64,000 nt of DNA, taken from contig OW388296.1 in NCBI GenBank assembly GCA_936450465.1, positions 54,736,431-54,800,430 of the forward strand, given 5' to 3'. The position numbers were made by a program, and so were the translations under genes. Within the stretch, counting starts at the first letter, position 1. Every line of letters begins with the position of its first letter. The DNA comes from Gibbula magus (lineage: Eukaryota; Mollusca; Gastropoda; Trochida; Trochidae). The notes under the pieces were generated by a model. That model saw only the letters and a list, made by a program, of their open reading frames with translations, searched no databases and was not told the DNA's origin. Shown here piece by piece: positions 1 to 12,100 of the stretch.

Positions 1-88
1 ATTGAGCTGCGGTTTCCATACTTCAATATTCGGTAATAGTTCTAGCACTTGGAAGATTTGTGATATTTGATAAAGATGAAATCCTTAC

Positions 89-172
89 GTTGACAGAGAT
101 GGTGAGAAACTCGGACGTCTCTTTAGCTATGATAGTGGACTGGCGATTCGTCCTGTTGATTATAGCCAGTTC
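89..172 (-). CDS. CNBD2: CNBD2-like coding exon 8 (residues 330-357)
   Basis: 84-bp exon of 28 codons. Acceptor ccgttgcag; donor AAC|GTAAGG; phase 0 at both ends. It encodes ELAIINRTNRQSTIIAKETS and then EFLTISVN, completing the cassette and the last beta strands. The next exon is not visible in positions 1-88. Confidence 0.88.
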
Positions 173-3100
173 CTGCAACGGTGTGCAAAATATTCTTTTA
201 ATTTGTCTCTGTTATTAAAAAAAACAAATACTTCACGTTCACATTCTCGGATACCCTAGATGATGTGGTTTACATTAATGGTTTACATTAATGGTTTACA
301 TCAGTAGTGTTATTCAATACACTAAAAAACTACTTTAGATTTACTTACCCCAAAACTTTGCCCTTTATATAAATATGCCACAGGTCGAGCATAATTCCTG
401 TCGGTGTCCATCAGCATCACAACCACTGCAATGTATTGAAGCTAGGTGAGCAGTTATTGTGACGCTGTTCACATGGTGACTATCGGTTTTCTGGTGAAAC
501 GGTCAGCCAGACCGGGTCGTTCATGTGAAGCGAGGGGTTACATGTACTTAGGCTATTATCAACATCATCAGCAATATATTTCAATGGGTTGTGTTTTGTT
601 TCACTCTCACAGCATAAATGCAATTCCCTCAATAGTATTTCTAAAAATAACCAGTCGTGATTTACTTATAATATAGCATACATTTACCTACCACCTCCGA
701 GTTGCATTTCCGTGATACTTGATAAGCATATAACGAATTGGTAATAAACAATATGACCATAACATATCTTGTTGTGTTCTATGTACATGCAGATTACATT
801 ACGAATATGGTTCAGAAAGAAAGTTGATACGAGAAGTCTCTCGTACCTGTGCCGGAGAGTATGAAGTAGTAGGAGGCGGCAGGGTGACCCTGTCGGACCA
901 GCACTCTTCGGGCCTCGAAACTGCAGGAAATATAAGGGGAGAGTCAGGACTGTGAATTTGTTGAAAAGTGAACACTGTTAAAATGTACAACATTATCTAG
1001 TCGCGCCTCGAAACTAGAGGAACTAGTATACAGGACGGATATCCAGGACTGTGATGTTGTTGAAAAGTGAAACAAAACTGAAATGTGCAAGACTAGTCGA
1101 GCCTTGAAACTGACGGAAATATAAGGGTAGATGTCATGAGGACTAACAACTGCAGTTAAATGTGAAAATGCGCCCTATTAGGTCGATCGCGCGATATTTA
1201 CAGTGTGATACTATTGTAATACATTATTTTCACGTTATTCTTCCAGTGATATTCTACTATGTCATTGGCAAACTTAGTAGACCTGAAATGGTCTGGGTCC
1301 GAGTGTTCATAATGTGTTACGACACCCTTCTCCCTGGATTGAATTTTGTCAACATCGTTTGTTACAGTTTGTAAAGCAATTTAGCTAGTTAAAACATGCT
1401 GTATTGTTATGCATCTAGTTTTAATTAGATTGTTTGTTACCCATCAGTGTGTTGAAATAAATAAACGTTCGTGAGTTTTTATCGACCTATTGAATGAAAC
1501 GCACATAAAATGGTTCGATTTGATACACTAAAGCAAGATGTTCAAATTTATTTGTAAGTGACATAAAACTGGATTTGTTGCACCATCGTTCTACACTGTA
1601 CGGCACATGTAGTAATTTACCAGTATGTTTACGGGACTTGTTCGCATTAATCCTAGAATTAACATTGAGTGAATAAGAGTGAAGATTTTGAATCGTCATC
1701 TTAATTAAAAGGAGGATTCTATCGGGGTATTTTTTGTGGAAAGGAAATTCGTGATGATGTTCTCGTTTACTCTTATCTGTTATTAATACATGATTAGAAC
1801 ATAATGAAATTACCATTTTATTATTTTTGAAAGATATTAATGAAGTTAATATTTGATGACTTTATATTGCACAACTTGATAAACACAAGTGCACATTTGT
1901 TGAAAAATAAAAACAATGAGAATTGACGCCATTTATAGGTGCTGCGAGTGGGTAAACTTCGTTACGGACTAACAGCATATTGTTTGTTAGTTTTAGTGTA
2001 TGTTATGTGTTACTATATGAATTTTCTATCATTGTATATGTATTATTTTTTTTAAAGTGTAATATTGGGTTGAATATAGCGTTTTTTCATTTCACGTAAT
2101 GCCAAGAATCCAAGATGGCGGATGCTGCCGATAGATCAGTGATAGAACTTTCCCTTTAAAGGAGCAATACTATGTGGTTGTGGTGACATTTTGTCAAACG
2201 TTATAAATGGCGTCATTATATCGAGAAGACGTGACGGTGCCCGGAAAGTTTCCATTTAAATCCTAATTCATTCAGAAGAAAGACAATAAACGCGGAAATA
2301 TATAATTAAAACGTGCAGTATGATGTTATTGCTAAAGTATGACCCTGTCTATCGAGTTACAGGTCCGAGGTCCATTGTATTGATACGATACGAATTCTCT
2401 GTAAAGTCGCTTTATAGTTTAGTTGTGTCATAGTTAATAGTTCATGTCCATCGTAATCAGTATTATAAACAGGAAAAATGTTTGACGTTGCATGTTACTG
2501 CGCATGCTGAGAGTCATACTGACCCAGTTGTTAAAGCATTGGATATGTTTTCCTATATTGGCGCATGTTTTCTTTATTGGCCAATTTTGTTTAGTTTTAG
2601 TCAAATTTCCTTGCATTGTTCAGCAGACGAACCACATTGTCCAGGCGGTAATTTATGCAATACAACCGGTAGTAAATTAACAATGTATGATATTAACATA
2701 CATATTGTATGATATTAACATACATATTGTATGATATTAACATGCATATTGTATTATATTAACATGCATATTGTATTATATTAACATACATATTGTATTA
2801 TATTAACATGCATATTGTATTATATTAACATACATATTGTATTATATTAACATGCATATTGTATTATATTAACATGCATATTGTATTATATTAACATACA
2901 TATTGTATACTATCAGTGTGTACATTGTATGTCATCAGTGTGTTTTTCATTTAATTAACATGAACATCATTACGTGTGTATTTTAGCAAATCAACAGTTA
3001 CGTTGACACGAGTGAACATGTATATTGCAATGACCTATTCATGTGGTGCATATTGTTGATTTAACTTAAGCAGCTCTGAAGGTTATCGAGTGGCGATTAT

Positions 3101-6100
3101 GCACGTTAAAGGGGCTGTGCCACGTTTTCTAATTGAAGTAAAGAGATCTCACAAATCCAAAAGAAACAATACTGCAAAACAACCCTCCTTATAAAACGAT
3201 TGGTTATGGTTAGGTTAAGCAATGTGGATTCATTTCCATCCTCAAATTATTAAAATGTGTTCTCACTAAAATGGCTGCTAAAAGTTTTCGTGTTCGCAGC
3301 ACCGTCGTCTATGACTACGGATAATCCTGTCGTGTATTGGGTTGGTAGATATACACTGCATAAACTTTTACTATAAATAGCAACTTTAAACAATATAAAA
3401 ACAATACAAAAAATAGAGCCATGGGCTCTGTAGCTCATCAGGTTTTATATTGTTTAATGATGAAGACTGAAATAGATTTAAGGTCATGGCTTGAGGCCCT
3501 TATTTGGGGTTCCAGGCCAGGGTCACCATATCTACAATTTAGAATCCCCATCGACAAAGGAGTCTGTACACAACTTTTCAGCTCTCTAGACCTTTTGGAA
3601 CTGGAGAAGAAGATGAAAATAGTTTTTTAAGGATGTGACCCCTGTGACCCCATTTGGGGTCATGGGGTCACGAAATCTACAATTTAGAATCCCAATTGGC
3701 CAATGAGTCTGCACACAACTTTTCAGCTCTCTAGACCTTTTGGAACTGGAGAAGAAGATGAAAATAGGTTTTTAAGGATGTGACCCCTTTCACCCCATTT
3801 GGGGTCATGGGGTCACGAAATCTACAATTTAGAATCCCCATTGGCCAATGAGTCTGCACACAATTTTTCAGCTCTCTAGACCTTTTGAAACTGGAGAAGA
3901 AGATGAAAATAGGTTTTTAAGGATGTGACCCCTTTCACCCCATTTGGGGTCACGGGATCATGAAATCTTCAATTTAGAATCCCAAATGGCCAAGGAGTCT
4001 GCACATAATATTTCAGCTCTGTGGAGTTATTGGTTCTGGAGAAGAAGTCGAAACAGCGAAAAGTTTACGGACGGACGGACGGACGAACGGACGGACGCCG
4101 GACGCCATGCCATGCCATAAGCCCATCGGGCCTTTCAGGCCTGATGAGCTAAAAACCTACTACAGTGCCTTTTAAAATTCATTGTCACGTAATCCGTACC
4201 TCTCGTATATGCCTACTTCTGCGATTAGGCGCTGCATTCTGGCGGGGTATTCTTGGAAACATTTTATATTCCTCATCGCAATTTGAGCCTGAAATCAAAT
4301 ATGTCAACTACATCTAGTAGAGGAAATCTATCCAAAAGACTTCTTAGGTCTACATTAAAGAGACATTATTTCCTATATGTGTTACAGGTAGACAGGTGTA
4401 ATTTTGTGAGAGTGACGTTGAGAATACTTCCTCGGATGCATGTAAATTCTATGTTCATCAAATGAAAATCCTATGCAGTATGTTTATAATGTGTTTTAGG
4501 ATAAACATTTGGATACCAGGAATTGTGCTTCCAAACTAACAGCCTAGTAGTACTCTCCGTGTAATGGGACTAGTTGCATGTTCGCAAACGAAAATTGTAA
4601 ACATGACACATATCATGGCGTTGATTTCTGACAGTCCAGTCACCATCATTAACTAAGTTAAACCTTGCAGCAGTTCGTTAAAGTTTCTGTACTAGCGAAG
4701 GATCGTGCACTATGAAGTTCAGATGAAAAGCGGCAATTATACTTGAACAATTATACTTGAACAATTATACTTGAACAATTATACTTGAACAATTATACTT
4801 GAACAATTACCCTTATTCACCTGTGTCCAATTTCATACCTTGAACACTCAAATCAAGGTTTGATATTGTTAGATTTACCGAGTACAGTTCCTGTTCTGTT
4901 CTCTCTGCGGGGGGTTTGCAGAGAATTCTTTTGATATCATCTGATATCTTCGTCTGAAATGAAAGAATTTTAGATTGATAAAGAACCACGAAGTATTACT
5001 GTTCGACTGCTCGATCAGGATATATAAAGGGATACTTCCTTGAAATATACTGTTTATCTTATTCTATTATTGAAGCTATATTAATTTACATCACAGACAA
5101 AAACCCGACTTTCATTACGTTCATGTCCGTAATTTTACATTCACATCGTCTCATTACACAAAATAAAGTTTTATTTTCTTATTTAAAATGTTTACATTTA
5201 CTTCATTTCCACACAAGAAAGCGCGATGTTTGATTACTTTTATGTATGTAATTTTACATTTATATTCAATAGAGACACACACCTGTTTATTCGCCTTGAA
5301 CTTGGAAGGGTCAAACATGAGCTCGACACCAGCCATGGATTGGTAGTCCCGGAAGTGGAGAGGAGCAAGGAAGGGAGACAACTCGTCGTCATCATTATTT
5401 CTGTACAAAAAATTCAACTTCAGAGGAACTGATGAGAGACAGCAATTAATTCAACAGAGGTTTTGGTCAGAGCGTATGCAACCAGTGCCTTGTCAGTGAT
5501 GTATTTCAAAAGAATACCTTTACTACATAACAGAGAGGAATTCTAGAAGCTGAAGCAAATAGCTTTTATGTGTGCTCAACTTCTTTATTTACACAATTGC
5601 AACGTTGCAATGTGTCGTTCTCTTTCCATACAGGTTACGTCCTTCAGATGTCCGATCCTCAGTTCTAGATGGCCTAATTTTCTCGATCGAAGTCCCTAGC
5701 GGGGTAAAGGGGAACCTCATACTATAAAAACTCATCTTTCAGTGGCCATGTCGACCGGGTGACTTCAAAGATCTATGCATTCGAATATGTCTGATGTAAA
5801 TCACACCAATGAACTATTTTTGGTGTGTGTCTTCGATGTGGTCTTCTTTATTTATCAGCATGTTTATGATCAAAAGTTTTTACAAAAACCAAGTTCATAT
5901 TTCGAGGAAAACACATTACGTTTATTTTATCATTATGACGTATCATTGGCATATGTCACTTTTACAACTGCGTGGCTGATTGCACAACTAGATCCAATAT
6001 CAACCAATCAGGACATTCCATTTTCGCACCCGAATTTAGGCGAAGTAGAACATAGGTTAAGATCGAAAATCTGAAAGGAGTAACCTCTGTGGGAAGAGAA

Positions 6101-9100
6101 TGGAAAATTGTGTAAAATGAAATAAAAGATTTTTTAAAACTAAAGGATGCCCCATATTTAAACTTTCTAAACGTATATTTCATCTTACCTGAGACAGTGG
6201 TCCGTACACTCACGTATACAAAACACAACCAGTCTGGCAACACGTCGGAACTTCCTCAGCAGCAGCCTCTGTACAACATAAGCATTTAGTATTGCAAGAC
6301 ATCAACTTGGATAAGAAACTCTATGTTAAGAGAAGTACCACATAGTTGATAAAGACTTTCACCTCGTACATTGTATTGTCTAATCTACAGTAGCTTAAGT
6401 GCTATATGACTTAACATACGTTTGAAGATAGAATTATCTTGGTAGTTTAGTGTTACATTTATAAATTCAGAAAAAAGGCATTATAGTTATAAGTAGTTAA
6501 AAATGTATGATGTAAGTGTGTATTTATGGGGTACATTTGAATTACGTGAGATGAAATAAACAGTATATCGTTGCATAGGTAACAGAATAAATTTGCGTTT
6601 AGTGGTAAAGTGATCTGAAAGAAATAGTGATAATAAGATATATATGTAAATTTAGTTTGGTTAGCACTAAGTTCTGTTAGCACTTAGCCTATCTTAGCAT
6701 TACAAATGCTTTGAAAATAAGGGCCCTTGTAAAAATACGCTCGTATAATATACGAAAGTAGCCATGTGTATTGCCCAGTTGACTATCTTCAGTGAACTTA
6801 AGCAGCAATGGGCGCGGCTCGTTAAATGGGTGACCCGCTTGTCTAATGTTTAGTTTAAGGGTTGATCCAAAATATGAAGGGCAGATCCTCTGCCTCATTC
6901 TGTGACATGTGATGTCATCAGGGTAGGTTACTAAGTTCGAACTGTGTGTCCACCAATCAGTAACCTGGGTACCCGGTAACATACGACGGATTCTGAATTT
7001 AAATCTTAAGCGCCTGACAAGTGACAGGTTGTATTATTCGCAGGGAGTTCACTCGTTGACTGGCAATAATATGTCGAGAATAGACTATTTCTATTACTAT
7101 TACTATGTTAACTATAAACTTACTGTAGTGTCATATATCTATGTCGGTCAGTGGTCAAACACCATTCCGTCACTGTTCTCGTTATCATGTATCTCAAATC
7201 CAGCAAATATCCCTACCATGTTCCCACTTATAAGACTATTAGGAATACAAATTATATTTAAAAAAATTTAATGTTATTGACGTGTTTGAAGATATTGACT
7301 CAAATTCATAAATCAAATTGGGATTATAACAAAATTCTTTCTCAAAAGACGCCCAACTCAACGGGACATCGTCGACATTAGTGGATTATAGTCGTCAAAC
7401 TGATATGAAACCTAATTTGAAGACCCCTTCGTAAATCAAACTGTATAATACCTACCGAAAGAGATATTGTTTATTTATATCTTTCATAGTATGCGATACT
7501 GATTTAAGATGTCTAGGTCAGTGGTTGTATCTATACAACGCCTTAATACAAGAGGAATCTAAATCTCGTCGACTGTCAACCAAATCTCGTCCTATCTCGT
7601 TCGATCGTGATTTGCTATATATTAGGTTTGCTTGATAAATACAAATCGTCTTGTAGTCCAAATCGAAGCTGATATATTGTCTAACTAATTCTCGGTTTTA
7701 TCTGAGTGCCTTTTTTGTGAGCTGACACTCTCCTGACCTCATCAGGTCTGATACGCTACTGTCCAATAGGGGGCGTCTCAAACATAATTCTGTCATCATT
7801 TTTAGATATTAGAGGGTGAAATTTTCGTTGTGTTGTTCAACTCAATCACGTATAAGATGTTTAAGAAATTCAAGACAGCTCAATATAATGCTCTGACAAA
7901 GGCAATGAAAAAAGTTATCATGTTAAAAAATTTCATTTAACGGGGCAGTAGCACGTTTTTTCGCTTGAAAAATATTTTCACCAATAGTAAACACCCTTCT
8001 CTCTTCGGGAAATCAAGTTACAAATGAGTGTACATGATTCGGTGAAGCCATGGGAAACGTTTTTGTAATTCGAAATAATAAAATGTGTTCACATTAAAAT
8101 AGCCGCCATGCATTTTTCCTATAAATGTAAAACCGTTATTGCCACTACGGATAATTTATTTGTGTAATAAGATGTTTTACCATCCAAAGTAATTTTTAAG
8201 AATGACATAAAATATCATTATAAATGAGAAATGAAAAATCAAAATTTGCAAAAAAGAATTACGGCCCCTTTAAGAGTATGTCTACATTATGTGGACGATT
8301 GAATTACTGAAGACTTGTACTATGGACATATACCTACATGTAGTTATGGAACATAAGTGAACTGGTGATATGGGAGGAATACAAGTACCATCAACTTCCC
8401 CCGTGAGCAATATCTCTCGCCAGTATGGCTATTTTAAACCTTGATGCATTTCGACAACTTGTATGTGCCAGCGTCATCATAGCCAGGCTACAACAAGAAA
8501 GGTTACGAAATGCAAGGCAGTGATGTTGGAAGTGGATGTACAGTGTGCCTTGGGTCAGTAGTGGCATGCTAAACCATCCTAAGGATTTTACTAGAAAGTC
8601 TAATAACGGCGTTCATTTGCAGAATTGGGGATTCGATTCTACATATGTACACCCTCAGATCCAAATCCAATTGGATAAAGAGAAAGCAGTGAACAGTTCA
8701 TTTGAAACACATTGATATGGTTGGGTTTTTTATGACTATTGATAACACCAGTGCACAATTGGGAATTCCCTTTCGAAAGATTTCCCAAAATTCATGCCAC
8801 GGTCAACATGTCTATTAGGCACTAAATTTCACTATACTGAGCAACGCCTGATTCGCATATGAAATGCTTCTTAACAATAAATACATTTTCACAAACATAG
8901 TAATCTCAGGCTGACTAGATTTGTTTCCTTGCTTGGTTGTGTGCTGTATACAACACGTTTAATACCAGGACTTATCACAGTGCAAGCTGGAAACCTCAAA
9001 CACATAATCTCATAGTTTGCATGCCACACATGTAGATTCGTGAGTTCGTTAAAAGTAAACGAGTCTGAGATAAATACACGTACTCATGGGCTGTACAATA

Positions 9101-12100
9101 CAATTATTCTTCCTGCAATACCGTTTATAATGTACGGGGTATAGTATTCTGTATATTTGTCATTTTTGTAAAAATAAAGGTCAACTGTAAAATCAAATAG
9201 TTGATTCATATCCTGTATTAAATATAGTGAAACATGTTGCTTGTGTACTTCGTAATATAACACACAATAGGGTTTAGTGCGTTTAAATTTATGCTGGTCC
9301 CAACGATTTGTTGTTGCTGTTGATTGTATTTTTTAGGATGAATATGCCAAAATATGGGTGACAAATGCATTAAAGGGGCAGTAGCACGTTTTTTGCAAAT
9401 TTTATTTTTTTTAAATTCCCATTTATAATGGTAGTTTATGTCATTTATATTTACTTTAGAGGGTAAAACATCTTATTACAAAACCCAATTATCGGTAGCT
9501 GTAATAACGATGCTGCGTATAGAGCAAAATTGCATGGCGGCCATTTTATTGTGAACACAATTTATTATTTCGAATTACAAAAACGATTCCCATGGCTTTA
9601 CTGAACCATGTAATCTCGTTTTTTAACTTGATTTTCCGAAGACAGAAGGATGTTTTACTATTGGTGACATTTTTTTTCAAATACATTTCATCAACTTATT
9701 TGAGCGAAAAAACGTGCTACTGCCCCTTTAAATTTACAATATTAATAATATTATATGCATGTATAAAACCGTACAGTTACAGCTGTTACATACCATCTAT
9801 CAATCATATGTTCAATATTCGGTGTTTTTATGTATTAAAGTTTCTTACTGTTTCACATATTGTGCTGTCATAGGAAAACGTCAAAATCCAATATTACTTT
9901 GGAGACGACCCCTTCCCTAGTATTAACTCGTCTCATAAGCGCGGTTAGACTGTGAGCACTAAACCCTAACGTCATATGTGCCTGACATTCGCTTGAGAAC
10001 TAGATATAAGTATTGATCAGATGTGAAGCAATTCTACAGTAACCATCCAAGACATTGATTTCACATAGTCAATAACATGTCAGATATATCACTGGATGTC
10101 GTGGTGCTTGAGAAATTAAAGATTTCAACAGGGGAGGATGTGGTATTTGATTGCACATTTGCTATTCACTTGGTCGTTTTTTATGCTGTTTGCTTAATAT
10201 TGACAAAAACAAGTTTTATTTTAAACTGTTTGAGAGGCAATCTAGAAGTTGGTGTGATGAAGAAGACAAATATTTTATGGATGATCATAATAAAGAAGTT
10301 GATCATCCATAAAATAGTTGTCTTCTTTAAGTTTTATTTTCATAACGTTTCCATGTTCAACCTCTGAAACTCGAAGTTGAAGGGACAAATAGAATTCGAG
10401 TTAGATCCAAATAATGATAAATATATAGGGAGTTTGTCGGACCCATTTCAGATACCTCGAGTTCCACATGTTCGAGTTAGAGATGTTTTACTGTATTTCA
10501 ATAATTCGTCGGGTTGTCATTATATCATCACGATTTCTTTAATTATGTGAATTGGCCTTTAATTTCAAAGAAGACGTTTATCTACTTAACAAAATATCCA
10601 AATCATTTAACTGTATGCTATTCAATACATTTTGCATTGAAATAGAACAGGGAATGTACTATATTAACTATCAATTTAACAAGGACTACCACAGTTACCG
10701 GAACCAGAAAAATCAGATAAATGTGAACACTATTTCAATGAAAGTATTTTACATACCTCACTAAAACTCAAGACACGTTCTTTAGAATTGTTCATCTTGT
10801 CACCTAACGCCAAACAACATATCTATCAAATATCCATATAATGCAGCACAGTTTCCAAATGATAACATTCTCTATTGACCGGAATCGAACTGGTCCATTT
10901 AAAAAGTCTAACAATGCAAATGTACGGGTTAGGAACAGTTCACATTTGTACGATATGCTGCCTTCAGAAGCAGTTAGAATCCTCATTAGTGAATTAAAAT
11001 TGCTCTTTGGAATTAGTTAAAGCTGATTAACGTGTTGAGTGAGTGAATTCGGATCTTAGAAGACAAAAAGATATAGTGGAGTTAGGCAGGGAGCTTATCT
11101 CCCTCTGTGTCGTTCAATAAAACTGCACATAAATATTGTCTTACGGATCGAGGACCGTAGTTCACAATGTTAATTTGTTTGTCAATGGGATTTATTGGTT
11201 TGTAAGGATATAACAACTCTCATGAGAAACGTTTTGTTACTTTCCAAGTTAAGTAATGGCTTTAGATATTAACATAGATCAAAACCATTTTCAAATATAT
11301 GATAATAAAAACATTGTGATAAGCAGTATATATATATACACATAGATATATATATTATAGATATATACATACAATTTGTACTGAATGTATTTACATCAAA
11401 AGTACATATCAAATAATAACTTCAATATACATGTTGATCGAATATTATTAAAAACATAACACGCTTTGTATATTCAAATAAACTTGAAATTAAGATAGTG
11501 AGGTCAGTTGAAAGACCATATATCATACATATTACAATCGAGAATACCAAAACAGCAACTACAAAATGCTTGATATAGAGTTTATCATGGTCAACCTAAG
11601 AACCGAAATGATGTTATTGCCATCGTAAACTGGCACCGTGTATAAACTTGCAGCTACCTTTTTTGCAAATACCTACTAAGAGACAAAACTTATCATTTAA
11701 CTTTGTTTGAGTTATTTAGGAATTACCTTTGTTGTCGTTTTCTTCAGTTGAATAAGTTTTGAACGTCTCCTCTCCAAGATTCTTTGATATTTCTGTGCTT
11801 CAAACTCAGGAATAGACAATTTCCGTCCACTTTCGCCAATACTTTTCAACACTTCTTCACCGTTTGTATTTGAAAAGATTTTGTCAACAAAAATCTTCAA
11901 ATTTGCAACCTTAGAACTTTCACCGTTCGTAAAGGTAGGTATAGTAGACACATGCGTGCTGGGCCTGCGCAGCAGACGACTTACGGTCGACCGGAAGTAG
12001 ACACCATCGCCAGATTTTTTCTTCCCAAAAGGCAACTGGAGATGATGAACTTGAACAGCTGGTTCCGAAAAAGCATGACGTCTGTTTGTTGTGGAATGTC

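Noticed and set aside
799..993. 64-codon minus-strand frame read as its own gene
   Set aside because: The real coding signal here is a different frame of the 920-847 exon; this frame overruns both splice sites.
4733..4809. Regular repeats as a CRISPR array
   Set aside because: Contiguous 14-bp tandem units without spacers, in an animal intron.
8423..8520. Plus-strand ATG frame with ARLQQERLRNARQ, reminiscent of a PIF/Harbinger N-terminus
   Set aside because: Only ~32 codons before a stop, no DDE region nearby, resemblance too weak.
9592..9873. 93-codon plus-strand frame, with similar ones at 47478-47844
   Set aside because: Covers the right half of the 362-bp MITE and its flank.
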